64,000 nucleotides of DNA from Rhizobium sp. RM (GCF_013390595.1 NZ_JACAWV010000003.1:62001-126000); one strand, 5' to 3'; numbered from the stretch's first letter, positions 47,207 to 58,627 are shown. Notes: generated by a model from the letters alone, not told the origin. Program-made: numbers and translations.

Positions 47207-47839
47207 ATGCAAGCTGAATTGTTAAGGGTCGACCAATCACGGTCACCCCAAGAACGGCCGAGGCCCGATCGGTCAAGGAGCGATTGCCCCGTTTTGTTGT
47301 CGCAGAGGCTGGTATTGCGCAAGCCTCACGAAGAAGACATCGACGCCCTTGCCCATCTTGCCAACAACGCCAATATCGCGACCATGGTGTCGCGTATGCC
47401 GCATCCGTACACGGCGAAAGACGCCGTGGACTTCGTGCGACGCACCAAAGCTGGCGAGATTGGCAAGTGCGTCTATGCGATTACGCGCATGGACAATGGC
47501 GAGTTTATGGGATGCTGCGGCCTCGAGCCCCAGGAAGATGAAAAGACCCTGGAAATCGGTTATTGGCTGGGGGAACCCTACTGGAACCGTGGCTACATGA
47601 CCGAAGCGGCACATGCGTTGATCGATATGGCGTTCCGAACCCGCGAGATCGACCAGATCGATGCGCGGTGCCGGGTCACCAATATCGCCTCACGGCGGGT
47701 TATTCAGAAGTGCGGTTTTCAGTTCCAGAGTTCCGGCATGGTCGGTTCACTGGCGCTTGGTGGCATGGTGCCGGTTGAATGGTACCGTCTGGATCGCAAG
47801 ACCTGGGTTTCGCTGAAGAGTTGGGGGGACATGGGATGA
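47207..47839 (+). CDS. GNAT N-acetyltransferase (RimJ/RimL type)
   Basis: A 210-residue GNAT protein. After a charged 30-residue N-terminal tail come LVLRKPHEEDIDALAHLANN, GYWLGEPYWNRGYMTEAAHALIDMAF (the acetyl-CoA site, shown in part as GYWLGEPYWNRGYMTEA) and RVIQKCGFQFQ. The target is unknown. GGAGGG precedes the ATG. It overlaps the next gene, a distant paralogue, by four bases. Confidence 0.88.
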   Translation: MQAELLRVDQSRSPQERPRPDRSRSDCPVLLSQRLVLRKPHEEDIDALAHLANNANIATMVSRMPHPYTAKDAVDFVRRTKAGEIGKCVYAITRMDNGEFMGCCGLEPQEDEKTLEIGYWLGEPYWNRGYMTEAAHALIDMAFRTREIDQIDARCRVTNIASRRVIQKCGFQFQSSGMVGSLALGGMVPVEWYRLDRKTWVSLKSWGDMG

Positions 47840-48429
47840 GTGCACTGGAACTGACCCGTCGTCGCGTTAATACCGCGTCACCGCCCGGCCCCTGCCCTAC
47901 TCTCGAAACGCGTCGTCTGGTGCTGCGCCCTCAGCGTTTGTCAGACGCCGGCAGCATTGCCGAATCCTTGAGCGATTTCGAGGTCACGCGGATGTTGGCA
48001 CGCGTTCCGGCGCCCTACCATCGTCAGGATGCGCTGGAATGGCTGATCCTTCGCACATCCGGGACTTTGCCGGATTGGGACTTTGCCATTACCAATGGAG
48101 ATGACACCCTCATCGGCGTCGTTTCCGTGGAATTGCGACATGGCGAATGGCATCTCGGTTACTGGCTCAACCGCTTCTATTGGGGCAAGGGTTATATGAC
48201 TGAAGCGGTCGCTGCCGTAGGTGAACGGTTCTTCCGCCGTATGCCTGGTACTGTGCTGCATTCTGGTGTGTTCGCCGACAATCCGGCATCCCTCAGGGTG
48301 CAGGAAAAGCTCGGCTTTCGCGTTACCGGGTGCCATCAGATCTATGCGACCGCGCGTGCCGCCATGGTCGCGCATATAGATACGGTCCTGACCGAGGACG
48401 GACTTGTGCGTCCAAAGCCGAGACACTGA
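47836..48429 (+). CDS. GNAT N-acetyltransferase, second of a tandem pair
   Basis: A 197-residue GNAT protein with TLETRRLVLRPQRLSDAGSIAES near the N-terminus and GYWLNRFYWGKGYMTEAVAAV in the acetyl-CoA region (GYWLNRFYWGKGYMTEA). The start overlaps the preceding stop as ATGA, so the two are translated together. A hairpin follows. The target is unknown; the neighbourhood of rplU-rpmA does not by itself prove ribosomal substrates. Confidence 0.88.
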   Translation: MSALELTRRRVNTASPPGPCPTLETRRLVLRPQRLSDAGSIAESLSDFEVTRMLARVPAPYHRQDALEWLILRTSGTLPDWDFAITNGDDTLIGVVSVELRHGEWHLGYWLNRFYWGKGYMTEAVAAVGERFFRRMPGTVLHSGVFADNPASLRVQEKLGFRVTGCHQIYATARAAMVAHIDTVLTEDGLVRPKPRH

Positions 48430-48434
48430 AAGAA

Positions 48435-48466
48435 ACAAGGCCGGTTTTGCCGCAAACCGGCCTTGT
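48435..48466 (+). terminator. Hairpin after the GNAT pair
   Basis: A perfect 13-bp stem (ACAAGGCCGGTTT / AAACCGGCCTTGT) with a TGCCGC loop is followed by TGTC, without a proper T tract. It is most likely a terminator for the GNAT unit, and it leaves 136 bases before obgE. Confidence 0.65.
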
Positions 48467-48587
48467 TGTCCGGGCGCTTTCCCACGATAGTCTTTGACGT
48501 TCAGGGTAAGCGCCTGTATTCGAAGCGGCAGAACCTTTGTTTGAAGCGCGATGGCAATATGCTTGCCGCAATTGCGCGTGAAGCTGA

Positions 48588-50831
<2,244 letters not shown>

Positions 50832-50839
<8 letters not shown>

Positions 50840-52118
50840 ACAGGCCGTGAAGCAGAGCCATGATATCGATGCGCTGATGACAGCCATCGGCACACAGGCG
50901 AAAGCTGCTGCACGACCGTTGTCGATCGCGTCGACTGAACAGAAAAACCGTGCGCTCCTTGCGATGGCCGCAGCCATTGAGGCAGCGAAAGACAAGATTC
51001 TTGCTGCCAATGCCAAGGATCTGACGGCCGCTGAAGGCGCCGGTATTGCTGCATCTTTCATTGATCGGCTGACATTGAACGAGGCGCGGATCGACGGAAT
51101 TGCCGAAGGCATTCGCTCGATTGCCGCCCTTGCCGATCCGGTTGGTGAAGTTATCGCCGCCTGGGACCGGCCGAACGGGCTGCACATCGAGCGCGTTCGC
51201 ACGCCACTTGGCGTTATCGGTGTCATCTATGAAAGCCGCCCAAATGTCACAGCGGATGCGGGCGCGCTTTGCCTCAAGGCTGGTAACGCGGTCATTCTTC
51301 GCGGCGGTTCCGATTCGCAATATTCATCGCGTGCTATCCATGCCTGCCTTGTCGAAGGCTTGAAGATTGCCGGCCTTCCAGAGCATGCTATCCAACTCGT
51401 TCCTGTAACGGATCGTGCTGCGGTTGGTGCGCTTCTCGGTGGATTGAATGGTACCGTTGACGTAATCGTGCCGCGCGGTGGCAAAAGCCTGGTGGCCCGC
51501 GTTCAATCCGAAGCGCGCGTACCGGTCTTTGCGCATCTCGAAGGGCTTTGCCACATCTATGTCGATCAATCCGCCGATCTCGACATGGCGAAAAAAATCG
51601 TCGTGAATGCCAAGATGCGCCGAACCGGTATTTGCGGCGCGGCCGAAACCCTGCTGGTCGATAAAGCTGTGGCGTCGACGCATCTTGAACCGCTGGTGAA
51701 AGCGTTGGTCGATGCCGGTTGCGAGGTTCGCGGTTCGCAGGCGGTCCGCGATGTCGTTGCAGGGACAGTATCCGCAACGGAAGAGGATTGGCGTACCGAG
51801 TATCTCGATGCGATCATTTCCGTTACCGTCGTTGATGGTATTTCTGGTGCGATTGACCATATCGGCACCTACTCGTCCAATCATACCGAGGCCGTGATTG
51901 CGGAAGATCCGTCAGTCGTCGAGCGCTTCTTCAACGAAATCGATTCCGCCATTCTCCTGCATAATGCGTCGACACAATTCGCTGATGGTGGCGAATTCGG
52001 CATGGGGGCAGAAATCGGCATCGCGACGGGCAAGATGCACGCGCGGGGACCGGTCGGTGTCGAACAACTTACCTCGTTCAAGTACCGCGTGCATGGCACC
52101 GGCCAGACACGGACCTGA
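50832..52118 (+). CDS. proA: Gamma-glutamyl phosphate reductase ProA
   Basis: A 428-residue aldehyde-dehydrogenase-fold reductase that makes glutamate-5-semialdehyde. It has [33 protein letters not shown] and the catalytic cysteine in [13 protein letters not shown]. The ATG at 50832 has AAGGA at a proper distance; an ATG at 50823 is also possible. Both overlap proB. Confidence 0.96.
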
Positions 52119-52160
52119 TATTTGGTAGCCGAAGTACGGATCGACAGGCGTTACCTCACC

Positions 52161-52745
52161 ATGCCGCATGCAGAGCGCGGCATGGTCATCGGGCTTTTCG
52201 GCGGGTCCTTCAATCCGCCGCATGCCGGACATGCGCTGGTGGCGGAAATCGCGCTTCGAAGGCTCGGGCTTGACCAGCTCTGGTGGATGGTGACGCCGGG
52301 AAATCCGCTCAAAAGTCGCGCAGACCTTGCACCGCTGGAAGATCGCATTGCCGCCTGTGAAAGGCTGGTGAGCGATCCGCGCATCAAGGTTACGGCGTTC
52401 GAAAAGTCGCTTGGCATCAGCTATACGGCCAACACGCTTGCCAAGGTAAAGGCGAAAAATCCTCATGTCCGTTTTATCTGGGTTATGGGGGCCGACAATC
52501 TGAAGAGCTTTCACCGCTGGCAGAAATGGCGACAGATCGCTGAAACCTTTCCGATCGCCGTGATCGACCGGCCTGGTTCGACGCTGGCCTATCTGTCTTC
52601 CACCATGGCGCAAGCCTTCAGCCATGCGCGGGTCGACGAGGATGATGCGGGTGTTTTGTGGAAAAAAAACGCGCCCGCTTGGGTTTTCATTCATGGCCCG
52701 CGTTCGACGCTCAGTTCCACCGCTCTTCGTAACGGTCACAAATGA
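52161..52745 (+). CDS. nadD: Nicotinate-nucleotide adenylyltransferase NadD
   Basis: A 194-residue nucleotidyltransferase of NAD synthesis. GLFGGSFNPPHAGHALVAE near residue 10 holds the HxGH motif, and GPRSTLSSTALRN is the ISSTxxR-like C-terminal motif. A TTG 39 bases upstream (52122) would extend it. The ATG at 52182 is another option. A seven-bp hairpin (52748-52774) follows the stop. Confidence 0.92.
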   Translation: MPHAERGMVIGLFGGSFNPPHAGHALVAEIALRRLGLDQLWWMVTPGNPLKSRADLAPLEDRIAACERLVSDPRIKVTAFEKSLGISYTANTLAKVKAKNPHVRFIWVMGADNLKSFHRWQKWRQIAETFPIAVIDRPGSTLAYLSSTMAQAFSHARVDEDDAGVLWKKNAPAWVFIHGPRSTLSSTALRNGHK

Positions 52746-52871
52746 TGTATGGCCGGTGGCCTTCAGGGGCCATATCTTGAAAAGTTAATGCTTTGATGCC
52801 ACCTTCATTGTGTGACGTAGAGAATCACGTCGCGCAGTGCCTGTTTTGTCATTCTTGGGAAAGGAAAACCT

Positions 52872-53285
52872 CTGACAACAGTTCACGCCAAGGGAAGAGC
52901 ACATGTTGCTATCCCGAAGGGCCAGGACAGTGGCGCCGATGCCGCCGACCATGCCCTTGAAACCGTCCTCGCGAGTCTCGAGGACTCCAAGGCTGAAGAT
53001 ATCGTATCTCTCAACATTGCCGGAAAATCGGCGCTTGCGGACTACATGGTCGTGGTCTCCGGGCGATCGAACAGGCATGTTTCGGCGATCTGCGAGCATC
53101 TTCTCAAAGATATGAAGGATGAGGGCTTCGGAAACGCCCGCGTCGAAGGTCTTGAGACCGGCGACTGGGTGCTGATCGATACAGGCGATATCATCGTTCA
53201 TGTTTTCCGCCCGGAAATCCGTGAATTCTACAACATCGAAAAGATGTGGGCGACGCCGGATATGCCGGAGGAAACCCTGCATTGA
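52872..53285 (+). CDS. rsfS: Ribosome silencing factor RsfS, probable CTG start
   Basis: A protein of about 137 residues. The core DSKAEDIVSLNIAGKSALADYMVVVSGRSNRHV (in parts: SKAEDIVSLNI, GKSALADYMVVVSGRSNRHV) through WVLIDTGDIIVHVFRPEIREFYNIEKMW is the RsfS (Iojap/DUF143) domain, which binds L14 and blocks subunit joining. The frame is open back to a TAG at 52818, but it holds no ATG, GTG or TTG before the ATG at 53046, which would cut off half of the conserved domain. CTG at 52872 has AAGGA six bases upstream, so it is the best start. Confidence 0.85.
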   Translation: MTTVHAKGRAHVAIPKGQDSGADAADHALETVLASLEDSKAEDIVSLNIAGKSALADYMVVVSGRSNRHVSAICEHLLKDMKDEGFGNARVEGLETGDWVLIDTGDIIVHVFRPEIREFYNIEKMWATPDMPEETLH

Positions 53286-53383
53286 TGCGGTTCTGATGTC
53301 GACTTGAGAGCTGGCTGCATAGGAATTCGCGGAGGATGCTGTTATGAGCGTAACCCGATTGGGTTGCGACAGGGCGGTTTTGA

Positions 53384-53866
53384 ATGCGGATTTCGATTTT
53401 TGCGGTGGGACGGTTGAAATCCGGCCCCGAAAAGGATCTTGCGGCCCGCTATCTCGAGCGTCTCGCAAAAACCGGTCCAGCGATCGGTCTGGAATTTTCA
53501 CGCGTCATTGAAGTCGCCGAAAGTCGTGCATCGAACGCGGAGACACGCAAGCGCGAAGAAGCGGCGATGCTTGAGAAGCATCTGGCCGATGGAGCGGCTC
53601 TGGTGTTGCTCGATGAACGCGGCAAGGCGCTGGACAGTCCGGCGTTTGCCGAGTTTTTTGGTAATCTGCGCGACAGCGGTCGACGTGATCTGATTATCGC
53701 CATTGGCGGGGCAGATGGGCTTGATCCGTCGCTTTACGAGAAGGCCGTCGCGGTTCTCAATCTCGGAAAACTCACCTGGCCGCATCAACTCGTGCGCATT
53801 TTGATTGCCGAACAGCTTTACCGCGCCGTCACCATTCTTTCCGGCCACCCCTATCATCGCGTTTGA
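53384..53866 (+). CDS. rlmH: 23S rRNA (pseudouridine1915-N3) methyltransferase RlmH
   Basis: A 160-residue SPOUT methyltransferase. It begins RISIFAVGRLKSGPEKDLAARYLERL and has the SAM knot IAIGGADGLDPSL and KLTWPHQLVRILIAEQLYRA-type end with GHPYHR. It methylates N3 of pseudouridine 1915 in helix 69. It follows rsfS by about 100 bases, the usual neighbour. Confidence 0.97.
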   Translation: MRISIFAVGRLKSGPEKDLAARYLERLAKTGPAIGLEFSRVIEVAESRASNAETRKREEAAMLEKHLADGAALVLLDERGKALDSPAFAEFFGNLRDSGRRDLIIAIGGADGLDPSLYEKAVAVLNLGKLTWPHQLVRILIAEQLYRAVTILSGHPYHRV

Positions 53867-54018
53867 AGAGCCCTCTTCGGCGAATTGGTGTCTCAATTTC
53901 AACACGAAAATTCCCGAACACGGCACGGTGTGGATCGGCTTTGGCGGTTGCCTCTTGGTGAATTGTGGCGAAGCAGCGTAATGTCGTTCATTGCGCTTCG
54001 GCATCAAAGAAAGTTCAA

Positions 54019-55425
54019 ATGGACAAAGGACGGCAGAAAAAGGGGCAGATGGCTGTTGCAGGCGCGGTGATCGCTGCCTTGGCCCTCGGTCTTTTTCCCG
54101 CTGGCTTTACCGTCGCGCGCGATGATGCGGGCGCGGCCAGCGCGGATGCCACCAATGCCCCGCCCGATGATCTGCAGGCGCTTGAAAAGCGCCGCGACGT
54201 GAACCGTCAAGATCTCGAGGAACTGGTCGACAGCATTGGGCTTTCCGAAGACAAGACCCGACAGCTTGAAGAGAGCATCGCCGCGCTTGACCAAGACAGC
54301 ACGCGTATCCGCCAGGAACTGATCGATTCGGCGGCGCGGCGTAAGGATCTCGAAACAAAAATCAGCGATGGCGAAGACCGGCTGGCAAAACTCGGTGTGC
54401 GCGAAGATGGCGTGAAGGCTTCTCTGCGCGAGAGGCGTGGTGTGTTGGCCGAGGTTCTGGCGGCACTGCAGCGCATGGGGCGCAACCCGCCGCCTGCCCT
54501 GCTCGTTTCGCCGGAAGATGCGCTTGCTTCGGTTCGCAGCGCCATTCTGCTCGGCGCCGTTGTTCCGGGTATTCGTGCCGAGACTGACAAGCTCGTTGCC
54601 GCTCTCAAAGAATTGACCGATCTGCAGCAGGCAATCGCTCGCGAAAAAGGCGATCTTACGGGTATGATGACGGCCAGTCTGGAAGAGGAAAAACGCCTCG
54701 ACCTTTTGCTGGCAGAGAATGATCGTCGCAATACGCAGACTGCGTCTGAACTGGAAGCAGAACGCAAGCGTTCGGAAGAACTTGCCGGCAAGGCAACGAG
54801 TCTGGAAGGCCTTGTAAGTTCTCTCGAAACCGAGATCAGTTCGGTGCGTGAGGCGATGGAAAAGGCGCGGGCGGAAGAGCAACGTCTGGCGCGTCTTTCC
54901 GAGGCAGAACGAGAGAAAGAGAGAGCCGACGCAGAGGCGGGAACGCCCGATAAAAACCGTATTGCGCCAGCATATCCTTTCGCAAGTTTGAAGGGTAAGC
55001 TGGACATGCCGGTGGCTGGCGACGTTCTGCGTCGCTTTGGAGACGCCGACGGAACAGGTCACTTTTCCAGAGGTCTCGTGGTTGCAACGGGCCCCGAGGC
55101 GCTGGTGACGGCCCCTGCAGACGGTTTTGTGGTTTTTGCGGGCGATTTCCGCAGTTATGGCCGCATGATCATCCTCAATACCGGGGATGGTTATCATGTG
55201 GTTCTGACGGGCATGGACAATGTAAGGACAAGGCAGGGAATGTTTGTATTCTCTGGCGAGCCCATCGCTTCGATGGGTGCAAAAAGAGTAGCAAGTGCAG
55301 CAGCATTGGCGCTGGAAACGGACAGGCCAACGCTCTACATTGAGTTCAGGAAAGACGGCGTGCCGGTTGATTCTCAACCGTGGTGGACCGCAAAAAATAC
55401 CGGAAGGGCGCACAATGATTCGTAA
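54019..55425 (+). CDS. EnvC-like murein hydrolase activator (coiled coil plus degenerate LytM domain)
   Basis: A 468-residue exported protein. A hydrophobic signal segment (about residues 11-30) is followed by long coiled coils (about 50-140 and 200-310, rich in E, K and R) and a C-terminal M23/LytM-like domain (about 345-460). That domain has HFSRGLVVAT and YHVVLTG but lacks the usual zinc HxxxD and HxH ligands, as in EnvC, which activates amidases rather than cutting itself. GTG at 53965 would add 18 residues before the signal, so ATG at 54019 is preferred. It overlaps ctpA by 11 bases. Confidence 0.88.
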   Translation: MDKGRQKKGQMAVAGAVIAALALGLFPAGFTVARDDAGAASADATNAPPDDLQALEKRRDVNRQDLEELVDSIGLSEDKTRQLEESIAALDQDSTRIRQELIDSAARRKDLETKISDGEDRLAKLGVREDGVKASLRERRGVLAEVLAALQRMGRNPPPALLVSPEDALASVRSAILLGAVVPGIRAETDKLVAALKELTDLQQAIAREKGDLTGMMTASLEEEKRLDLLLAENDRRNTQTASELEAERKRSEELAGKATSLEGLVSSLETEISSVREAMEKARAEEQRLARLSEAEREKERADAEAGTPDKNRIAPAYPFASLKGKLDMPVAGDVLRRFGDADGTGHFSRGLVVATGPEALVTAPADGFVVFAGDFRSYGRMIILNTGDGYHVVLTGMDNVRTRQGMFVFSGEPIASMGAKRVASAAALALETDRPTLYIEFRKDGVPVDSQPWWTAKNTGRAHNDS

Positions 55426-56740
55426 GGTTTCGCTTCTCCTTATCGGTGGGCTTATGGGCGCCACGGCGATGAGTGTGATTTATTCGGCGAGCATGCCGGC
55501 GCAGGCCGCCGGACCTTCGACTTATAAGGAACTGTCGATTTTTGGTGACGTGTTCGAGCGCGTCCGCGCCCAATATGTAACGCCACCAGATGATGAGAAG
55601 CTGGTCGAAAATGCCATCAACGGCATGCTCAGCTCGCTTGATCCGCATTCGAGCTTCATGAATGCGCAGGACGCCAACGACATGCGCACCCAGACCAAGG
55701 GTGAGTTTGGCGGTCTCGGCATCGAAGTGACCATGGAAAATGAACTGGTCAAGGTTATCACGCCCATCGACGATACGCCCGCATCTCGCGCCGGCATTCT
55801 CGCAGGCGACTTCATTTCGGAAATTGACGGAACACCGGTTCGTGGCTTGAAGCTGGAGCAGGCCGTTGAAAAGATGCGCGGCGCCGTCAAGACGCCGATC
55901 AAACTGACGATCATCCGTCAAGGCGCAGACAAGCCACTCGAATTCACTGTGATGCGTGACATCATTGCCGTGCGTGCGGTCAAATCCCGCGTTGAAGGCG
56001 ATGTCGGTTATCTTCGTGTCATCTCCTTCACGGAGAAGACTTATGACGACCTCGAAAAGGCGATCAAGAAAATCAAAGCGGACGTTCCGGCCGACAAGCT
56101 CAAGGGCTATGTGCTCGACCTTCGCCTCAACCCAGGCGGTCTGCTTGATCAGGCGATCAACGTTTCCGACGCCTTCCTCGAGCGTGGTGAGGTCGTTTCG
56201 ACCCGTGGCCGCAATCCGGATGAAACCCGCCGCTTCAACGCGACTGCAGGCGATCTGACCGATGGCAAGCCGGTAATCGTGCTTGTCAACGGCGGTTCGG
56301 CTTCGGCGTCTGAAATCGTAGCTGGTGCTCTGCAGGATCTTCGCCGTGCGACGGTTGTCGGTACGCGCTCGTTCGGCAAGGGCTCCGTCCAGACGATCAT
56401 TCCGCTTGGCGAAGCAGGCGCACTGCGCCTGACCACGGCGCTCTATTACACCCCGTCTGGCAAGTCGATCCAGGGTACGGGTATTCAGCCTGACATCAAG
56501 GTTGAACAGCCGCTGCCACCGGAATTGCAGGGTAAGGTCACAAGCGAAGGTGAATCGGGTCTGACCGGTCACATCAAGGGACAGAGCGAAACCGAAGAAG
56601 GTTCTGGTTCTTCCGCTTATGTTCCGCCGGAAGCAAAGGACGACATTCAGCTCAACTATGCGCTGGATCTTCTGCGCGGCAACAAGACCGATCCGTCCTT
56701 CCCGCCGAACCCGGAAAAGGCTGTGGTCAACAAGCAGTAA
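55415..56740 (+). CDS. ctpA: Carboxy-terminal processing protease CtpA (S41 family)
   Basis: A 441-residue periplasmic serine protease with a signal peptide (about 1-28, ending AQAA). The PDZ domain (about 95-170) has GLGIEVTMEN and DTPASRAGILAGD. The catalytic serine is in GGSASASEIVAGAL and the lysine in GTRSFGKGSVQ. It processes or degrades envelope proteins and is often paired with EnvC-like activators, as here. A terminator follows. Confidence 0.95.
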   Translation: MIRKVSLLLIGGLMGATAMSVIYSASMPAQAAGPSTYKELSIFGDVFERVRAQYVTPPDDEKLVENAINGMLSSLDPHSSFMNAQDANDMRTQTKGEFGGLGIEVTMENELVKVITPIDDTPASRAGILAGDFISEIDGTPVRGLKLEQAVEKMRGAVKTPIKLTIIRQGADKPLEFTVMRDIIAVRAVKSRVEGDVGYLRVISFTEKTYDDLEKAIKKIKADVPADKLKGYVLDLRLNPGGLLDQAINVSDAFLERGEVVSTRGRNPDETRRFNATAGDLTDGKPVIVLVNGGSASASEIVAGALQDLRRATVVGTRSFGKGSVQTIIPLGEAGALRLTTALYYTPSGKSIQGTGIQPDIKVEQPLPPELQGKVTSEGESGLTGHIKGQSETEEGSGSSAYVPPEAKDDIQLNYALDLLRGNKTDPSFPPNPEKAVVNKQ

Positions 56741-56744
56741 GACG

Positions 56745-56771
56745 AAAAGCGCCGTTTGACGGCGCTTTTTT
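56745..56771 (+). terminator. Intrinsic terminator after ctpA
   Basis: AAAAGCGCCG and CGGCGCTTTT pair with a five-base loop and run into a T tract. It starts four bases after the ctpA stop. A similar but longer hairpin lies about 80 bases further on, inside the next gene. Confidence 0.9.
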
Positions 56772-56793
56772 CCCTTTTTGCCGCATCAGTCGA

Positions 56794-58002
56794 GTGGACC
56801 CTTCATTGCCTTCGGACCTGCGAAAACCGCTCATGGGCCGCAATAAAAAAAGCGCCGGTTTCAACCGGCGCTTTTCGGCAATTATGGGCCTTGCCGGTGT
56901 CGCTGTGCTGACGATTGGCGGCTTGTCGATCTATACGGCGCTATATCCGGATAACCTCCAGCGAACGACCGCGAATACGCAAGCTGCTGCGACGCGTTCT
57001 GAGAAGGATCAGGAACAGCCGGCCGATATAGCAGGAAGTGCTGAGACCACAGGTCTGCAGCCGGAAAGCGGGCGCTCCGGCGCAAACATCAATCGCTCGA
57101 CGATGGCCGATGGTAACGTCGTATCCGTCTATTCCCCTCGGACGCGGGATAATGATGGGCCGGTTTTGATGAGTGGTCAGACCTATGGCCAGGACCCTCG
57201 TATGGCCACCAGGCCCAATGACACCTTGCTGGAAGATACTGCATTCGGTCGCTTGCCGATCGTCGCAGCGGATGGCCTGCGTTCGGTGGAACAATATGCC
57301 AGGCCGTGGTCAGGCGCGCGCGGGACGCGTATTGCCATCGTTGTTGGTGGCCTGGGTTTGAGCCAGACTGGCTCCCAGAAGGCCATTCGTGATCTTCCTG
57401 CAGAGGTGACGCTGGGCTTCGCGGCAAGCGGTAACAGCCTGCAACGCTGGATGCAGGAAGCGCGTCGCGAAGGTCATGAGATCTTGCTGCAGGTTCCGCT
57501 TGAACCCTTTGGTTATCCGGGAACCAATCCTGGGCCCGATACCTTGCTGGCGGGTGACCCGGCCAAGGTCAACATTGATCGCCTGCATCGTTCCATGGCG
57601 AAAATCACCAATTACACCGGTGTCATGAACTATCTCGGGGGGCGCTTTCTCGCCGATCAAAAGGCGCTGGAGCCTGTGATGCGTGATATCGGCAAGCGCG
57701 GACTGCTGTTTCTCGATGATGGCTCATCCGCTCAGTCTTTAAGTGGCAACATCGGCAAGGCGATATCCGCACCTCATGGCTTCGCCGACGTTCAACTCGA
57801 CAATGAGGTCAACGAAGGTGCCATCCTGCGCAAGCTCGACGAACTGGAACGGATAGCGCGCCGCAACGGTTCTGCGATCGGAGTGGCGTCGGCATTTGAC
57901 GAAAGCATCGCTGCCATCGCGAAGTGGTCGCCGGAGGCGTCGGCGCGAGGCATTGAGATCGTTGGCGTTTCTGCGCTTGTCTCGGGACAGGCAGGACAGT
58001 AA
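56794..58002 (+). CDS. Divergent polysaccharide deacetylase family protein (YibQ-like)
   Basis: A 402-residue protein with a single N-terminal membrane segment (about residues 29-48), a low-complexity linker (about 50-170) and a C-terminal divergent polysaccharide deacetylase domain (about 175-395; RIAIVVGGLGLSQTGS, LPAEVTLGFAASGN, HEILLQVPLEPFGYPGTNPGP in part). The role is unknown; the place after envC-ctpA suggests the cell envelope. The start shown is GTG; an ATG 14 codons later (56833, LMGRNKK) is possible. A terminator-like hairpin is encoded in codons 19-28. Confidence 0.85.
   Translation: MDPSLPSDLRKPLMGRNKKSAGFNRRFSAIMGLAGVAVLTIGGLSIYTALYPDNLQRTTANTQAAATRSEKDQEQPADIAGSAETTGLQPESGRSGANINRSTMADGNVVSVYSPRTRDNDGPVLMSGQTYGQDPRMATRPNDTLLEDTAFGRLPIVAADGLRSVEQYARPWSGARGTRIAIVVGGLGLSQTGSQKAIRDLPAEVTLGFAASGNSLQRWMQEARREGHEILLQVPLEPFGYPGTNPGPDTLLAGDPAKVNIDRLHRSMAKITNYTGVMNYLGGRFLADQKALEPVMRDIGKRGLLFLDDGSSAQSLSGNIGKAISAPHGFADVQLDNEVNEGAILRKLDELERIARRNGSAIGVASAFDESIAAIAKWSPEASARGIEIVGVSALVSGQAGQ
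56848..56875. other. Terminator-like hairpin inside the YibQ-like gene
   Basis: A perfect 13-base inverted repeat (AAAAGCGCCGGTT with AACCGGCGCTTTT; about 12 bp with a TTCA loop) lies within the coding sequence. On the minus strand it ends in seven T residues, the form of a strong intrinsic terminator. On the plus strand it has four. It repeats the core of the ctpA terminator. Confidence 0.75.
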
Positions 58003-58058
58003 ACCTTTGATCGGTTTCTCTCCCTGCGCCTTAATGGGCGCGCAAAGCCAGCGGGTTT

Positions 58059-58574
58059 TTGATGACTATCAAAGCAGAAGATTTGCCTTATCGCCCTTGC
58101 GCCGGAATCATGGTGCTCAACAGCAAAGGCCTTGTCTGGGCTGGACGGCGTATCAAGGAGGGTAACTCCGAATATGACGGTTCTCCGCATCTATGGCAGA
58201 TGCCGCAAGGTGGCATCGACGACGGCGAGCAGCCGCTAAAAGCTGCCGTTCGTGAACTTTATGAAGAGACGGGCATGAAGACCGTTACGCTGCTTGCGGA
58301 AGCGCGTGACTGGATTCACTACGACTTGCCGCCGGAATTGATCGGTATCGGTCTTCGCGGCAAATATCGTGGGCAGGCGCAGCGCTGGTTTGCGTTCCGC
58401 TTCGACGGTGACGAGAGCGAAATCCAGATTGATCCGCCGCCGACAGGCCATGAGGCGGAATTCGATGCGTGGGACTGGAAGCCGATGGAAAGCCTGCCTG
58501 AATTGATCGTGCCCTTCAAACGGGGCGTTTATGAGCAGGTGGTCGCCGAGTTTCGGCATCTGGCTGGTCAGTAA
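58059..58574 (+). CDS. rppH: RNA pyrophosphohydrolase RppH
   Basis: A 171-residue Nudix hydrolase that removes pyrophosphate from the 5' end of mRNA and so starts decay. The Nudix box is complete: [23 protein letters not shown] (G, E, REXXEEXG), about residues 49-71. [12 protein letters not shown] and VWAGRR near the N-terminus are typical. It is followed by a strong two-way terminator. Confidence 0.95.
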   Translation: MMTIKAEDLPYRPCAGIMVLNSKGLVWAGRRIKEGNSEYDGSPHLWQMPQGGIDDGEQPLKAAVRELYEETGMKTVTLLAEARDWIHYDLPPELIGIGLRGKYRGQAQRWFAFRFDGDESEIQIDPPPTGHEAEFDAWDWKPMESLPELIVPFKRGVYEQVVAEFRHLAGQ

Positions 58575-58580
58575 AAACGC

Positions 58581-58608
58581 AAAAAGGCGGCACCGGTGCC
58601 GCCTTTTT
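58581..58608. terminator. Bidirectional terminator between rppH and bfr
   Basis: A perfect 28-base palindrome, AAAAAGGCGGCACC with GGTGCCGCCTTTTT, has A and T runs at its ends, so it can end transcription from rppH (plus strand) and from bfr (minus strand). Confidence 0.92.
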
Positions 58609-58627
58609 CATGTTCATGACGGTCCGA

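Noticed and set aside
54004..55464. Long minus-strand open frame (486 codons) opposite the EnvC-like gene
   Set aside because: It is the complement of a well-supported coiled-coil gene, shows no protein family and has atypical composition; it is a shadow of codon bias.
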